From NCBI GenBank assembly GCA_964399195.1, contig CAYNPY010000060.1, forward strand, positions 1 through 22,990: a DNA stretch of 22,990 bases, in the 5' to 3' direction. Origin of the DNA: CAINDZ01 sp964399195 (GTDB lineage: Bacteria > Krumholzibacteriota > Krumholzibacteriia > LZORAL124-64-63). The notes under the pieces were generated by a model. The model was not told the origin of the DNA and did not search any database. It was given only the letters and a program-made list of their open reading frames with translations. Of this stretch, positions 8,275 to 17,700 are shown piece after piece (the first letter of the stretch is position 1; every line of letters starts with the position of its first letter). The position numbers and the translations under genes are program-made.

Positions 8275-9168
8275 CTAGCGCTCCTTGTTCTCGAAGCCCT
8301 CGACGTACGTGTTCGCGTACTGGAACCAGTCGATGCGCACCTTGCCCACCACGTGGCCGAGGCCCGTGTGCTCCACGCGGCGCTTGGTCCACTCCGGCTC
8401 CAGCGAGATCAGCGAGAAGGCGCCGATCACCGGCAGGTCCTTGTCCTTGAGCAGGTGCAGCATCCACTCGGCGCCCTCGGTCAGCTCCACCACTTCCAGC
8501 GCGCTGGTGTCGCCGATCAGGTACCAGGCGTAGTCCTCGGGCGAGGGCGCGGCGCCCTCGGGCAGGTCGTGGCGCGGGCGGTAGGCGAAGTTCGCGAACG
8601 CGCTCTTCACGGTCTTGAGCGGGTCGCCTTCCTTCTCGGGCAGGAAGGTGCTGCGCGCCTCGTCGATCTCGCCCTGCTTGAAGCCGATCTCCGGCAGCGG
8701 GGCGCCGGGCACGTTCTGGTCGATGGCGCCGGCGCGCAGCAGGCGCGGCAGCGTGTAGTGCGCCGGGCGGCGCAGCGTGGTCGTGTCGGCCTCGACGACG
8801 CCGTTGCGCTTGATCCGCTCGAGCACCAGGTGCGTCGGCTGCGGCGTGAACGTCTTGCGGACGCCCAGCAGCGTGCCGGCCAGGCGCTGGTAGTTGTTCT
8901 CGAGGTCCTCGGCCACGAGGAACTCCAGGAGGTTGCCGTCGCGGATGATGGCCGTGTTGCCCCGCACGTACTCGAACGCCGGCGCGTCGATCTCGAAGCG
9001 GAACTTGACGCTCAGCGTGTCGCCGCGCGTGACGCGCCGCAGCGAATCGTACACGTAGGGATCAGCGATCTCCTTCTTGCCGCAGCCGGCCAACCCGAAC
9101 AGGGTGACGGCCAGCACGACCAGCAGCAGGATCGTGACCGGACGACGCGGGGAAGTGGCACCGAACAT
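8275..9168 (-). CDS. Secreted lipoprotein of unknown function
   Basis: The 297-aa product begins with a classic lipoprotein signal: MFGATSPRRP, a hydrophobic stretch (11-25) and the lipobox LAGC with Cys29 as the lipidated residue. It should therefore be membrane-anchored in the periplasm or at the outer membrane. The following residue is Gly30, not Asp, so inner-membrane retention by the Asp+2 rule is not indicated. The mature part alternates charged and hydrophobic residues without a motif I recognise. It includes segments such as DTLSVKFRFEIDAP, APSPEDYAWYLIGDTSALEVVEL and an aromatic C-terminus (IDWFQYANTYVEGFENKER). The ATG is preceded by GGGAGG at 7 nt, a strong ribosome site. It stands alone between a 338-nt gap and the pfkA terminator. 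Function is not assigned. Confidence 0.85.
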   Translation of the reverse strand: MFGATSPRRPVTILLLVVLAVTLFGLAGCGKKEIADPYVYDSLRRVTRGDTLSVKFRFEIDAPAFEYVRGNTAIIRDGNLLEFLVAEDLENNYQRLAGTLLGVRKTFTPQPTHLVLERIKRNGVVEADTTTLRRPAHYTLPRLLRAGAIDQNVPGAPLPEIGFKQGEIDEARSTFLPEKEGDPLKTVKSAFANFAYRPRHDLPEGAAPSPEDYAWYLIGDTSALEVVELTEGAEWMLHLLKDKDLPVIGAFSLISLEPEWTKRRVEHTGLGHVVGKVRIDWFQYANTYVEGFENKER

Positions 9169-9506
9169 GAAACAACCTCCCTAAGGGTGATGGCAGGCCT
9201 TGCCGGTGGGTCGCAAGGCGCTCAGGCGACTCGCGGGCCGTGGCCGACCGGCGGCTCGACGCCGCCCGGCCTGGGCCGGCGAGGCGACCCGGGGCACCGC
9301 GCCGGGACGGGTCCCGCGCCGGTGACTGCCGCTCGCACTCGAGTACTGCCGCGCGCGCACGGCCGCCCGGCGCGCAGCGCCACGGCGGCGGGCGCCGCGA
9401 CCGGAACGCGGACGGGCCGCGACGGCCCGCCGACCGGACCGGCAGCGGCGGCAGGCATGAAATTGGGGCAAACGGCCGCAAAAAGCAAACCTAAACACCG
9501 GGGGGT
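9169..9506. other. 338-nt intergenic region with hairpins and an A/T island
   Basis: No gene is supported here. It separates the stop of the 219-aa unknown from the lipoprotein start, both on the minus strand. Visible elements are: a 7-bp hairpin GCCTTGC/GCAAGGC (9197-9203 and 9213-9219) in the lipoprotein leader; a very tight G/C hairpin CGGGCCG-CGA-CGGCCCG (9413-9429); and an A/T-rich island (about 9457-9499) that gives the minus-strand transcript a T5 run (9484-9480) shortly after the unknown gene stops. Only a 4-bp stem (9503-9514) precedes that T-run, so termination there is uncertain. I could not identify a convincing -35/-10 pair for the lipoprotein gene. Confidence 0.5.
9197..9219 (-). 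promoter_or_regulatory. Leader hairpin upstream of the lipoprotein gene
   Basis: GCCTTGC (9197-9203) and GCAAGGC (9213-9219) form a perfect 7-bp stem with a 9-nt loop. It ends 28 nt before the lipoprotein start, leaving the GGGAGG ribosome site unpaired. It could stabilise or regulate the mRNA, or be a chance hairpin in GC-rich DNA. Confidence 0.3.
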
Positions 9507-10166
9507 CTACACCCGGGGCAGGCCGCGGGCCACGGCCACGACGTCCCCCGGGCGAGGGAAACGACCGTCCCACAGGCCCTGGAAAGCCTGCCAGTGGTCC
9601 GGCATGAGGATGCCCCCGGTCGAGAAGAGGCGGCTGAACCGCCCGCGGCGCTCCGCCAGCGCATAGCCGGGCAGTCCCCGGCGCGCCAGGCGCCCGTCCA
9701 CGTGGACGGCCCAGCAGGCGGTGAACGCCTCCGTCAGGGAGGCCGGGACCCGCTCGGGGTCCAGCACGCCTGAAACCGCATCCGCGGCCCACTGCAGGTG
9801 GTGGTGCAGGAAAGCGTCGGCCCGCGCCCTGGCGAACGCGGCGGCGGTGGCCGCCGGTTCTGCGGCGGCGGGATCGGGGCGGTCCCAGACCGCGCGCGGC
9901 GGGAACACCGTCCCGCTCGCCGGGACCGGCGCCACGAACACCTCGGGGTGGCAGTACAGCGCCAAAGCCGGCGCGCCGCCGGCGCGGGCGCGCCGAAGCG
10001 CGAGCCAGGCCTCCGCGCCGCCCGGCAGGTCGTCGGCGCAGATGGCCAGCGCGTCCAAGGCGCCGGCCAGGCCCACCGCGGCGGCGGCCTGCCGCGCCGC
10101 GTCCCTGACCAGGTCGGCCAGCGCCGGCTCCAAGCCGGTGCAGGTGATCGGCGGCACCCCGTCCAT
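9507..10166 (-). CDS. Unknown 219-aa protein, tryptophanase operon partner
   Basis: I do not recognise this protein. It is cytoplasmic by appearance, with no signal or membrane segment. The N-terminal half is Ala-rich and has LYCHPEVFVAP at 70-80. The more distinctive C-terminal half reads FLHHHLQWAADAVSG (119-133), then LTEAFTACWAVHVDGRLARRG (about 144-164) and PDHWQAFQGLWDG (189-201). The clustered His residues (73, 121-123, 155, 191), Glu146 and Asp157 could form a metal site, but no HExxH or other standard motif is present. The ATG at 10166 lies 4 nt after the tnaA stop, so the two genes are almost certainly co-translated. This context suggests a role linked to amino-acid or indole metabolism, but it is not evidence of function. 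Confidence 0.75.
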   Translation of the reverse strand: MDGVPPITCTGLEPALADLVRDAARQAAAAVGLAGALDALAICADDLPGGAEAWLALRRARAGGAPALALYCHPEVFVAPVPASGTVFPPRAVWDRPDPAAAEPAATAAAFARARADAFLHHHLQWAADAVSGVLDPERVPASLTEAFTACWAVHVDGRLARRGLPGYALAERRGRFSRLFSTGGILMPDHWQAFQGLWDGRFPRPGDVVAVARGLPRV

Positions 10167-10170
10167 GTCC

Positions 10171-11571
10171 TCAGGCGTCGGCCAGCAGCGGTCCGCCGCC
10201 CACCGGCCGCAGCGTGGCGGTGAAGTGCCGCAGCGTGGGCGGCTCCCAGGTGATCTCCAGACCCCGCAGGCGCGGAGCCAGCTCCATCACGCGGGCGCAG
10301 GCGTCGGCCACGAAGTCCAGCTGCGTGTGCGTGTAGACGCGCCTCGGAATGGCCAGTCGCACCAGTTCCATCGCCGGCGGCACCAGCTTGCCGGTGTCGG
10401 GGTCCTTGTGCTCGAACATGAGGCTGCCGATCTCCACCGCCCGCACGCCTGCCAGCTGGTAGAGCGCGGCGGTGACGACCTGGCCGGGGAACTCGCGCTG
10501 CGGCACGTTCGGCAGCATGCGCCGCGCGTCCAGGTAGACCGCGTGGCCGCCGGTCGGCCGCACGAAGGGCACGCCCAGCTCGTCAAGGCGCGCGCCCAGG
10601 CGCGACACCTGGCCGATGCGGTAGGCCAGGTAGTCCTCGTCCAGCACCTCGCGCAGGCCCTGCGCGACGGCGGCCAGGTCGCGGCCGGCCAGCCCGCCGT
10701 AGGTCGGGAAGCCCTCGCGCAGGATCAGCAGGTTGGTGGCCGCCTGCGCCAGGGCGTCGTCGTTCAGGCAGAGGAACCCGCCGATGTTCACCAGCGCGTC
10801 CTTCTTGGCGCTCATCGTGCAGCCCTGGCCCAGCGCGAACATCTCGCGGCAGATGTCCAGGATCGACTTGTCGCGGCAGCCCGCCTCGCGCTGCTGGATG
10901 AACCAGGCGTTCTCGGCGAAGCGGCAGGCGTCGAAGATCAGCGGCACGCGCTGCTCGCGGCAGAAGGCGCTGACCGCGCGCATGTTCGCCAGCGAGACGG
11001 GCTGCCCGCCCCCGCTGTTGTTGGTGATGGTCAGCATCACCAGCGGGATGCGCTCGCGCCCGTACTTCGCGAACGCGGCCTCCAGCTTCGCCAGGCTCAT
11101 GTCGCCCTTGAAGGGCGCCTCGAGCGTCGGGTCCAGCCCCGCGTCGTCCACGCAATCCAGGGCGATGGCCCCCACATGCTCGACGTTCGCGCGCGTCGTG
11201 TCGAAGTGGATGTTGTTGGGCACGACCTGGCCGGGCTTGACGGCCGTCGCGAAGAGCAGCCCCTCGGCGGCGCGGCCCTGGTGCGTGGGGATCACGTGCC
11301 GGTAGCCGAAGATGCCGCGGATGGTGGTCTCGAAGTCCTCGAAGGAGCGGCTCTGGGCGTAGGCTTCATCCCCGGTCATCAGCGCCGCCCACTGCTGGTC
11401 GCTCATGGCGCTGGTGCCGCTGTCGGTCAGAAGGTCGACGTAGATCGCGGTGGACGGCACCTTGAAGACGTTGTAACCCGCCTGCTTGAGCAGCCGCGCG
11501 CGTTCCTCGGGCGTGGTGCGGCGGATCTTCTCGACGACCTTGATGCGGTACGGCTCGAACGGACAGTCCAT
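10171..11571 (-). CDS. tnaA: Tryptophanase (tryptophan indole-lyase), PLP-dependent
   Basis: This 466-aa fold-type I PLP enzyme would cleave L-tryptophan to indole, pyruvate and ammonia. Conserved blocks include YVDLLTDSGTSAMSDQQWAA, TGDEAYAQSRSF, IPTHQGRAAE, NNSGGGQPVSLANMRAV, FDACRFAENAWFI and MSAKKDALVNIGG, with Lys257 as the Schiff-base lysine. YGGLAGRDL and AIPRRVYTHTQLDFVADA follow. The closest alternative is tyrosine phenol-lyase. Two positions known to separate the enzymes read as tryptophanase here: Asp124 in FDTT (Thr in the phenol-lyase) and His449 in LRHFTA (Phe in the phenol-lyase). The stretch after FDTT (RANVEHVGA) is closer to the phenol-lyase style, so activity should be confirmed. 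A GGGAG lies 7 nt before the ATG. The 141 nt upstream contain strong hairpins. A 219-aa unknown follows 4 nt after the stop. Confidence 0.9.
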   Translation of the reverse strand: MDCPFEPYRIKVVEKIRRTTPEERARLLKQAGYNVFKVPSTAIYVDLLTDSGTSAMSDQQWAALMTGDEAYAQSRSFEDFETTIRGIFGYRHVIPTHQGRAAEGLLFATAVKPGQVVPNNIHFDTTRANVEHVGAIALDCVDDAGLDPTLEAPFKGDMSLAKLEAAFAKYGRERIPLVMLTITNNSGGGQPVSLANMRAVSAFCREQRVPLIFDACRFAENAWFIQQREAGCRDKSILDICREMFALGQGCTMSAKKDALVNIGGFLCLNDDALAQAATNLLILREGFPTYGGLAGRDLAAVAQGLREVLDEDYLAYRIGQVSRLGARLDELGVPFVRPTGGHAVYLDARRMLPNVPQREFPGQVVTAALYQLAGVRAVEIGSLMFEHKDPDTGKLVPPAMELVRLAIPRRVYTHTQLDFVADACARVMELAPRLRGLEITWEPPTLRHFTATLRPVGGGPLLADA

Positions 11572-11631
11572 GCTGTGCTCCCGGGCTCGAGGCTCGCGGC
11601 CGCTGGCGCGCCGGGGCGACGCGGGCGCGGC

Positions 11632-11661
11632 GCCGGCGCCGCGGATGGCCGCGGCGCCGGC
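11632..11661 (-). promoter_or_regulatory. 13-bp perfect G/C hairpin between the giant gene and tnaA
   Basis: The arms at 11632-11644 (GCCGGCGCCGCGG) and 11649-11661 (CCGCGGCGCCGGC) are exact complements around a 4-nt loop. The hairpin lies 51 nt after the stop of the giant gene and 60 nt before the tnaA start. No U-tract follows in the transcribed direction, so it may be a U-less terminator, an mRNA 3'-end block or an attenuator. It overlaps the arm of an alternative 8-bp hairpin (11655-11662 with 11681-11688). Confidence 0.5.
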
Positions 11662-11712
11662 CGGAACATGGTCATCGAAAGGCCGGCGGACAAGGGACGC
11701 GCGCGCCGCGGG

Positions 11713-14700
11713 TCAGCCGGCGTCGCCCGGCAGCGGCGAACGCACCTGGTACAGCACCAGCGCCTGGTCGGTGACGCGGCCGAGCACCTCGTAGTGGCGG
11801 ACCGGCTCCTCGGTGCCCTGGCACATGTACACGGCCGCCGGCACGAAGCTGCCGCCGGCCCGCGCGGCCTCGGCCAGCAGCACCAGCGGACGCACGCCAG
11901 CGCCCGGCGATTCGCCGAGGTCCGCGAGGGTGACCAGCCACCACGCCAGCCACAGCGGCTGGTCCAGCAGCGCGGCCGGGGCGGCGCGGCCCCAGGCGGC
12001 CACGACGGCCGCCGCGCGCGCGCGGGCCTCCGGCTCGGCGAACACGACCTGCCCCCACTCGGAGACCGCGACCGCGTCGGCGAACGACGCGAAGTCCGCG
12101 AACGCCTCCACGTCCAGCGCGGCCTGCCAGCGGCGGCACTCCGCTCGCAGCGGCGGCGCCAGGAAGCGCGGCAGCAGCGGGTCGGGCGGCGGCGGCGGCG
12201 CGTCATCGTCATCGCCGCCGGCGGCGGCCGCGGCCGCCAGCAGGCCGTGTCGGGCCGGCGCCAGGCCGGCGGCGGCCAGGGCGTCGGCGGCGGCGGCCAG
12301 GAGCTCGCGCGGGCAGGGCAGCAGCAGCCAGTCCAGGCGCGACTCGCCGGCGACCACCCAGCCGCGCTCGAGCAGCGAGTCCCCGACGTACTCGAGGTCG
12401 CCGGTCATCGCGCCGACGATGCGCAGCACCGGGCCCAATTCGTCCTTCTCGCGCGCCGCCACGAGGCGCGCCACGCTCTGGTCGAGGTTCGCCGCGTTCT
12501 CGGCGAGCAGGAGGCCCTTGTCGCGGCGGCGCGACGTGCCGGGCTCGCGCTCGGTCCCGGCCAGCACGCCGACCTCGGCCCAGACGCGGCGGGCCAGCCG
12601 CTGCTGCGCCGGCAGCTCGACGATGTCGTCGGCGCGCGGCGTGGTCAGGAAGAGGTGCTCCCACGGCTCGGCGGCCGCCACGGTGTCGACCGTCATCAGC
12701 AGGCGCCGGCCGCGGCCCATCTGCGCGATGCGGTAGCGCGTCTCCGGCTCGAACCGCTGCACCTCGCACATCACCAGCACCGCGCCGGACGTGTCGGCGG
12801 CGTCGGCGCCGGCGCTGCGGCCCAGCTCGGGCGCGGCGCCGCGCTCGGGCACGCGGATGTCCAGCGGACCGACCAGGCCGACGCGCAGGCACTCGCGCGC
12901 CAGGAAGGCGGCGGTAGCCGGGTCCGGGCACCAGAACGTGATCTCGCCCGGGTCGTCGGCCAGGCGCCGGGACTGGACCAGGCCGCGCACCAGCGCGTCG
13001 TGACGGCCGCTGCCCAGCGTGCCCCGCAGGACCAGGAAGCGCTGCTCGGGATCCAGGCCGGCCACGGCGGCCACGCGCTCGATCACCGTCGCCAGCGAGG
13101 CGGCGCCTTCGGAGCCGCCGAGCAGCCCGAGCAATCCGCGCCGGCCCTCGGTCAGCCGGGCCAGGCGGCCGGGACCGGACGGCGTCGCCGCGGCCTCTTC
13201 GTCGCCGGCGAAGCGCCCGGCGACCAGCGCGCCCAGCAGTTCCCAGCCGTCGTCGCCCTGGCGCACCGTGGGGCTGTCGGCCAGGCTGAGCAGGTCCACC
13301 AGGTGCACCGCGCCGGGACAGGCCGGCCCCAGCCAGCGCCAGCAGCCGAGCGCCGCGCCCAGCGCCAGGAAGTGCCGCTCCTCTTCCTGCAGGTCGGACA
13401 CGCCCGTCTGCACCAGCAGGCCGCCCTCGACCGGCAGCGCCGCGGCGGCGACCTCGGCCAGGCGCGCGGCGAAGAGGGCCAGCCCCCTCTGCACGGCGGC
13501 CAGGGCCTCGTCCGCCGGGCGCGTCAACCCCACCAGGCGGCGCGTGCTGTAGAGCAGTCCCCGCGGGCAGGCGTACGACAGGCCGACGTCCCCGAAGGCG
13601 CCGGCGCCGACCATCACCAGCAGCGTGTCGACCGCCGGCAGTTCGTCGGCCGCAGTCTTCACCGGCGGGTGTTCGAGGTCGATCCAGGTCAGCCCGCCGA
13701 CGGGCGCGCCGTCGAGCCAGCGCGGCAGGAACTCGGTGACCGCGGCGCCCAGCCGCTCCAGGCGGCGTTCGAGCTCGGCGTGGCGGCGGGCCAGCATCAG
13801 GGGGGGGCTCCCCGGCGCGGGTTCGTGCGGCGCGTGGCGCGCGGGCCCGCGGCGAGCGCCCGGCGCCAGCACCGACGCGGCCGAGAGCGGATCGCCCGCC
13901 AGCCGCGCCACCCAGCGCAGGAGGCCGGCGCCGTGCTCCACGTCCGCCGGGGACAGGCCGCCCAGAGCGGCCAGCCACTCGAGCGGCACCAGCTGACGCC
14001 CGGGCGGCGGCAGCGGCTCGGCGTCCGAGCCCTCGCCCCGCACGGCGCGTTCGGCGAGCACCGGCCGCAGTCGCGCGAGCAGTCCCTGGAAGCGCCGGAT
14101 GACGGCTTCGGCGCGGTCGGCGGCGCCGACGCCGGCCAGTCCGAACGAAGCCGGCGTCGCCAGCGCGACCTCGCCGGGTTCAGCCGCCGAACCCGCCGTC
14201 GCTGCCGGCACGGGTCCCAGCAGGCGCGCCCCGCAGGCGCGTTCGACGAAGCGGATCCACGGCGCGGGCATCGCGTGCGTCTGCAGGATCACGCCGTGCG
14301 CGCGCGCGTCCAGCAGCGCGCGCAGCGCCAGCGCCGATTCCTGCGCCTCGCGGTCGCGCGCCGGCAGCCATTCGTAGAGCCCGGTGGCGACGATGGTGCG
14401 CGGCGGGTGCGCGGCCAGGAACGCTCGCAGTTGCGGGTCGCCGAAGTCGGCAGGCGTCACGCGCACAACCGGCGCCGGACAGTCGGCGACCTGGGCGCCG
14501 CCCCAGGTGGAAATGCCCTCGCTGCCGCCGGCGGCGACCAGCGCCGCGGCGCCGGGCGGGCACTGGTCGCTGACCAGCAGCACCCAGTGGTCGAGGTCGC
14601 CGCGCTCCCAGGCCAGCGCCGTGCGCGCGGCCACCGCGGCCCACGTCGGCTCCAAGTCGCCGACCAGCAGGTTGACGCCCGTCGGCGACCCGGCGGCGCC

Positions 14701-17700
14701 GGCCGCCAGAGCCGCTCCGGCGGCGGCGTCGGCCGCGGCCGGACCGGCCTCCTGAGCGGTCCACAGGCGCGCCGCGGGCAGGAAACGGCCCCACGCCGCC
14801 TCGGTGTCGCCGGCGGCGAAGCCCGGCAGGTCCAGCGAGCGGCAGGCGGCATCGGCGGTGGCGGCCAGCGCCCGCGCGCCGTTCCAGCCGCCGGCGCCGG
14901 CGCCGTCGTGGGCGCCCGCGCGCGACCGCAGCAGCCGCCACCAGCGCGTATCCAGCACGTCGACGCCGGACCAGGGGCCGGCCAGTCGCGCGGCCACCTC
15001 CAGCGCGCACAGCCGCGCGCGCCAGGACAGGTAGTTGCGGCGCTCGGCGTCGGCCTCGAGCCACTCCTCGCGGCTGTCGCCGGCCGCCGCCGGCACCGCG
15101 CCCTGCTGCAGGCTGGCCAGCGCCGGCACCACCAGCACGCCGCCGTCGCCGGGCGCCGGCGACTCCGCCTCGCGCAGGAACCGCCAGCGCGGGCCCGCTG
15201 CCGCGATGCGGCCGTCGGCCACGGCCGTCCAGAAGCCGCCGGCCTGGCCCGCGGCGGGGACCTGCACGGTGACGCCGCCCTCCTGCTCGGCGACGCGCTC
15301 GGCCCAGGCGGCCTGCGCGGCCATGGCCTCGGCCGCCAGCAGGCGCGCCTCGGGCACGGCGCCGCGGTCGACCAGGCGCAGGCGCGGCGGACGCGCGTCG
15401 CCCAGTTGCGCGCAGTACGGCGCGCCGAAGACGCCCAGCCACGTGGACAGCAGGTCCTCCAGCTCGGCGCGCAGCCAGGCGGCTCCGGTCAACAGCGACA
15501 GGTGGCGGCCGCCGCGCGTGTGTAGCAGCGCGTGCAGGGCGCGGATCTGCACGTCGCCGCGCCGCAGCAGGTCCCAGTGCACGGACGCGCTGTCCAGGAA
15601 GACCCACGACGCGTCGGCGCCCTCGAACACGCCCCACAGCGCATCGAGGCGGCCGGGGTCCATGCCCAGGTGCGGCACCGAGCCGGCGACCAGCCCCGCC
15701 TTGCGCACGCGCTGGCTGAACTGGCCGGCCCAGGTGCGGCCGTTGCCGTCCAGACGCGGCGCCTCGCGCGGCAGCCCCGCCACCAGGCGCGCGTAGCGGT
15801 CGTACAGCGGCACGGCGCCGTCGGGGCGCGGCCGCACATCGCGGAAGTCCAGCAGGTCGCCGTTGTGCGTCTCGACCAGGCGCGTCCAGTGCAGCAGCGG
15901 CAGCAGCGGCTCGCGGCTCCCGGCGCGGTCGGCCAGCAGGTCCTCGAGCAGGCCCAGCGCCGCGTCCAGGTCGTGCACCGCGCCGCCCTGCGGGATCAGC
16001 GTGATGGGACCGACGACGCCGCCGGCGACCCGACCCAGGGCCTCCAGCCGCTCGAAGCGGTCCAGCACGACGCGCCATTTCTGCCGGCCCTCGCCCCACG
16101 CCGCCAGCACCGAGGGGGCGTCGCCCGTGGCGATGATCGCCAGTTCGCTGCGCGCCAGTTCGGGCGCCGTAGCCAGCGGGTCGGCCCCGGCGTCGGGGCC
16201 GGCCGCTCGCGAGGCCGACAGCGACCAGCCGTACGGGTCCGGACGCGTCCACAGCACCGGCAGCGTCCAGGGTTCGAACGAGGCGTCCATGGCGCGGCCG
16301 GCCTCGTCGTTCAGGCAGACGAACGGGTAGAGGAAGCGGCACACCGGATCGCCGCGGCCGGCCATGGCGCCGACGCCCGCGCGCAGGGCCGGGTCGCCCG
16401 CGTGCAGCCGGCTGCGCACGGCCAGCCAGAGCAGGCCACCCAGCACCGCGCCTGCGGCCGGTCCCTGCGGCCAGAGATCGCCCGGCGCGGCCCGGCGCGG
16501 CGGCTCCAGTTCGGGATGGCCGAGCGCCGGGTCCCAGCCTGAGCGCCACGGCTGCGTTTCGCCCAGGGCGATGCGCACCAGCGCGGGGCGCTCGGCGCCG
16601 CCGCCCGGCAGCCGGCTCTCCAGCACCGCGGTCAGCACGGCGACCGCCGGCCATGGCGCGGGCTGATGCTCCCACGCGCCGGCCGCCGCCTGCGACACCA
16701 CGTCGTCGGCCGCCACCACGCGCCCGCGGCATGGCGCCAGGAACGCGTCCAGCGCGGTCGCGTCCTCGCCCGGGCGCCAGAACGCCAGGTCCCGGGGCTG
16801 GTCGCCCCACCAGAAGACCACGGCGACACGCCCGTCGGGCTCGACCGCGCACGACGCCCAGGAGAGGTTGTGCTCGGGCAACGGCCCGCCTTCCGGACGC
16901 CGGTACTGGATGCGGGCCAGCGCGCGCTCGAACCGCGGCGCCAGCTCGGAGCCGGGCTCGGGCCCCGCCGCCTGCACCGCGCCCAGCGCCTCGTCGTAGC
17001 GCGGCACCGCGAAGTGCACGCGGTCGGCGTTGCCCAGCAGCTCGAGCAGGCGCACGCGCGCCTCGCCCGCGCGCGGCGCCGGCCCGCGACACACGTGCAG
17101 GAAGGCGCGGTACAGCTCCACGGCGGCCGCGGCGCGGCCCAGCAGGCGATCGGCGGTGATGGCCTCCAGCCAGCAGCGCTCCTCCTCCAGTCGCCCGGCC
17201 GAGCCGAAGTAGCGCGGTTGCAGCAGCTGCAGGAAGACCTGCGCCCACTCCTGCGATTCGGGAGAGCCCTGCCGGAGCACGCCCTGCTCGACGAACGACT
17301 CGAGCAGTTCGCCGCCCTTGCGGGCCATCCAGAGGCGGTCCTCCTCCGTCAGCGGCACGTCGTGCCGCACGAGCTGCAGATCGAACGGACGGCCGGTGCG
17401 CGCCGCGGTGCGGAACAGGCCCTTGAGCAGCGGCACGGCCGAGGCCGGCTCCTCGGCGAACACGCGGCTGCGCGCGACCAGGAACAGGGCCTTCTCGAGC
17501 ACGGGCTGGTTGCGCTCGGCGTCGTCCTCCGGGCGCAGCTCGGCCACGCGCACGCCCTCGCGCACGATGCGGTCGGCGGCGGCCAGGAACTGCTCGCGGA
17601 ACTGCCCGGACTGGCGCTCCCAGCGCCCGGGCAGCGACTGGTCGCGGCGCAGCAGGCGCCCGGTCCCGTCGGGCAGGCGCTCGGTCAGGAAAACGCGCAG

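Noticed and set aside
9222..9488. Small genes in the 9.2-9.5 kb gap
   Set aside because: Several short frames are open on both strands, but all have Arg/Pro/Ala-rich translations without a ribosome site or recognisable motif.
11427..11675. Possible TnaC-like leader peptide upstream of tnaA
   Set aside because: The frame starting at 11675 has no ribosome site, is Pro/Ala/Arg-rich, and runs far into tnaA. Its only Trp in the leader part is at the tnaA start, so it lacks the TnaC pattern.
9721..15525. A 5.8-kb open frame on the plus strand
   Set aside because: It lies antisense to the tnaA-operon and giant genes, and its translation is dominated by Arg, Gln, His and Gly with no hydrophobic cores. 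This is the expected shadow of GC-biased codons on the other strand.
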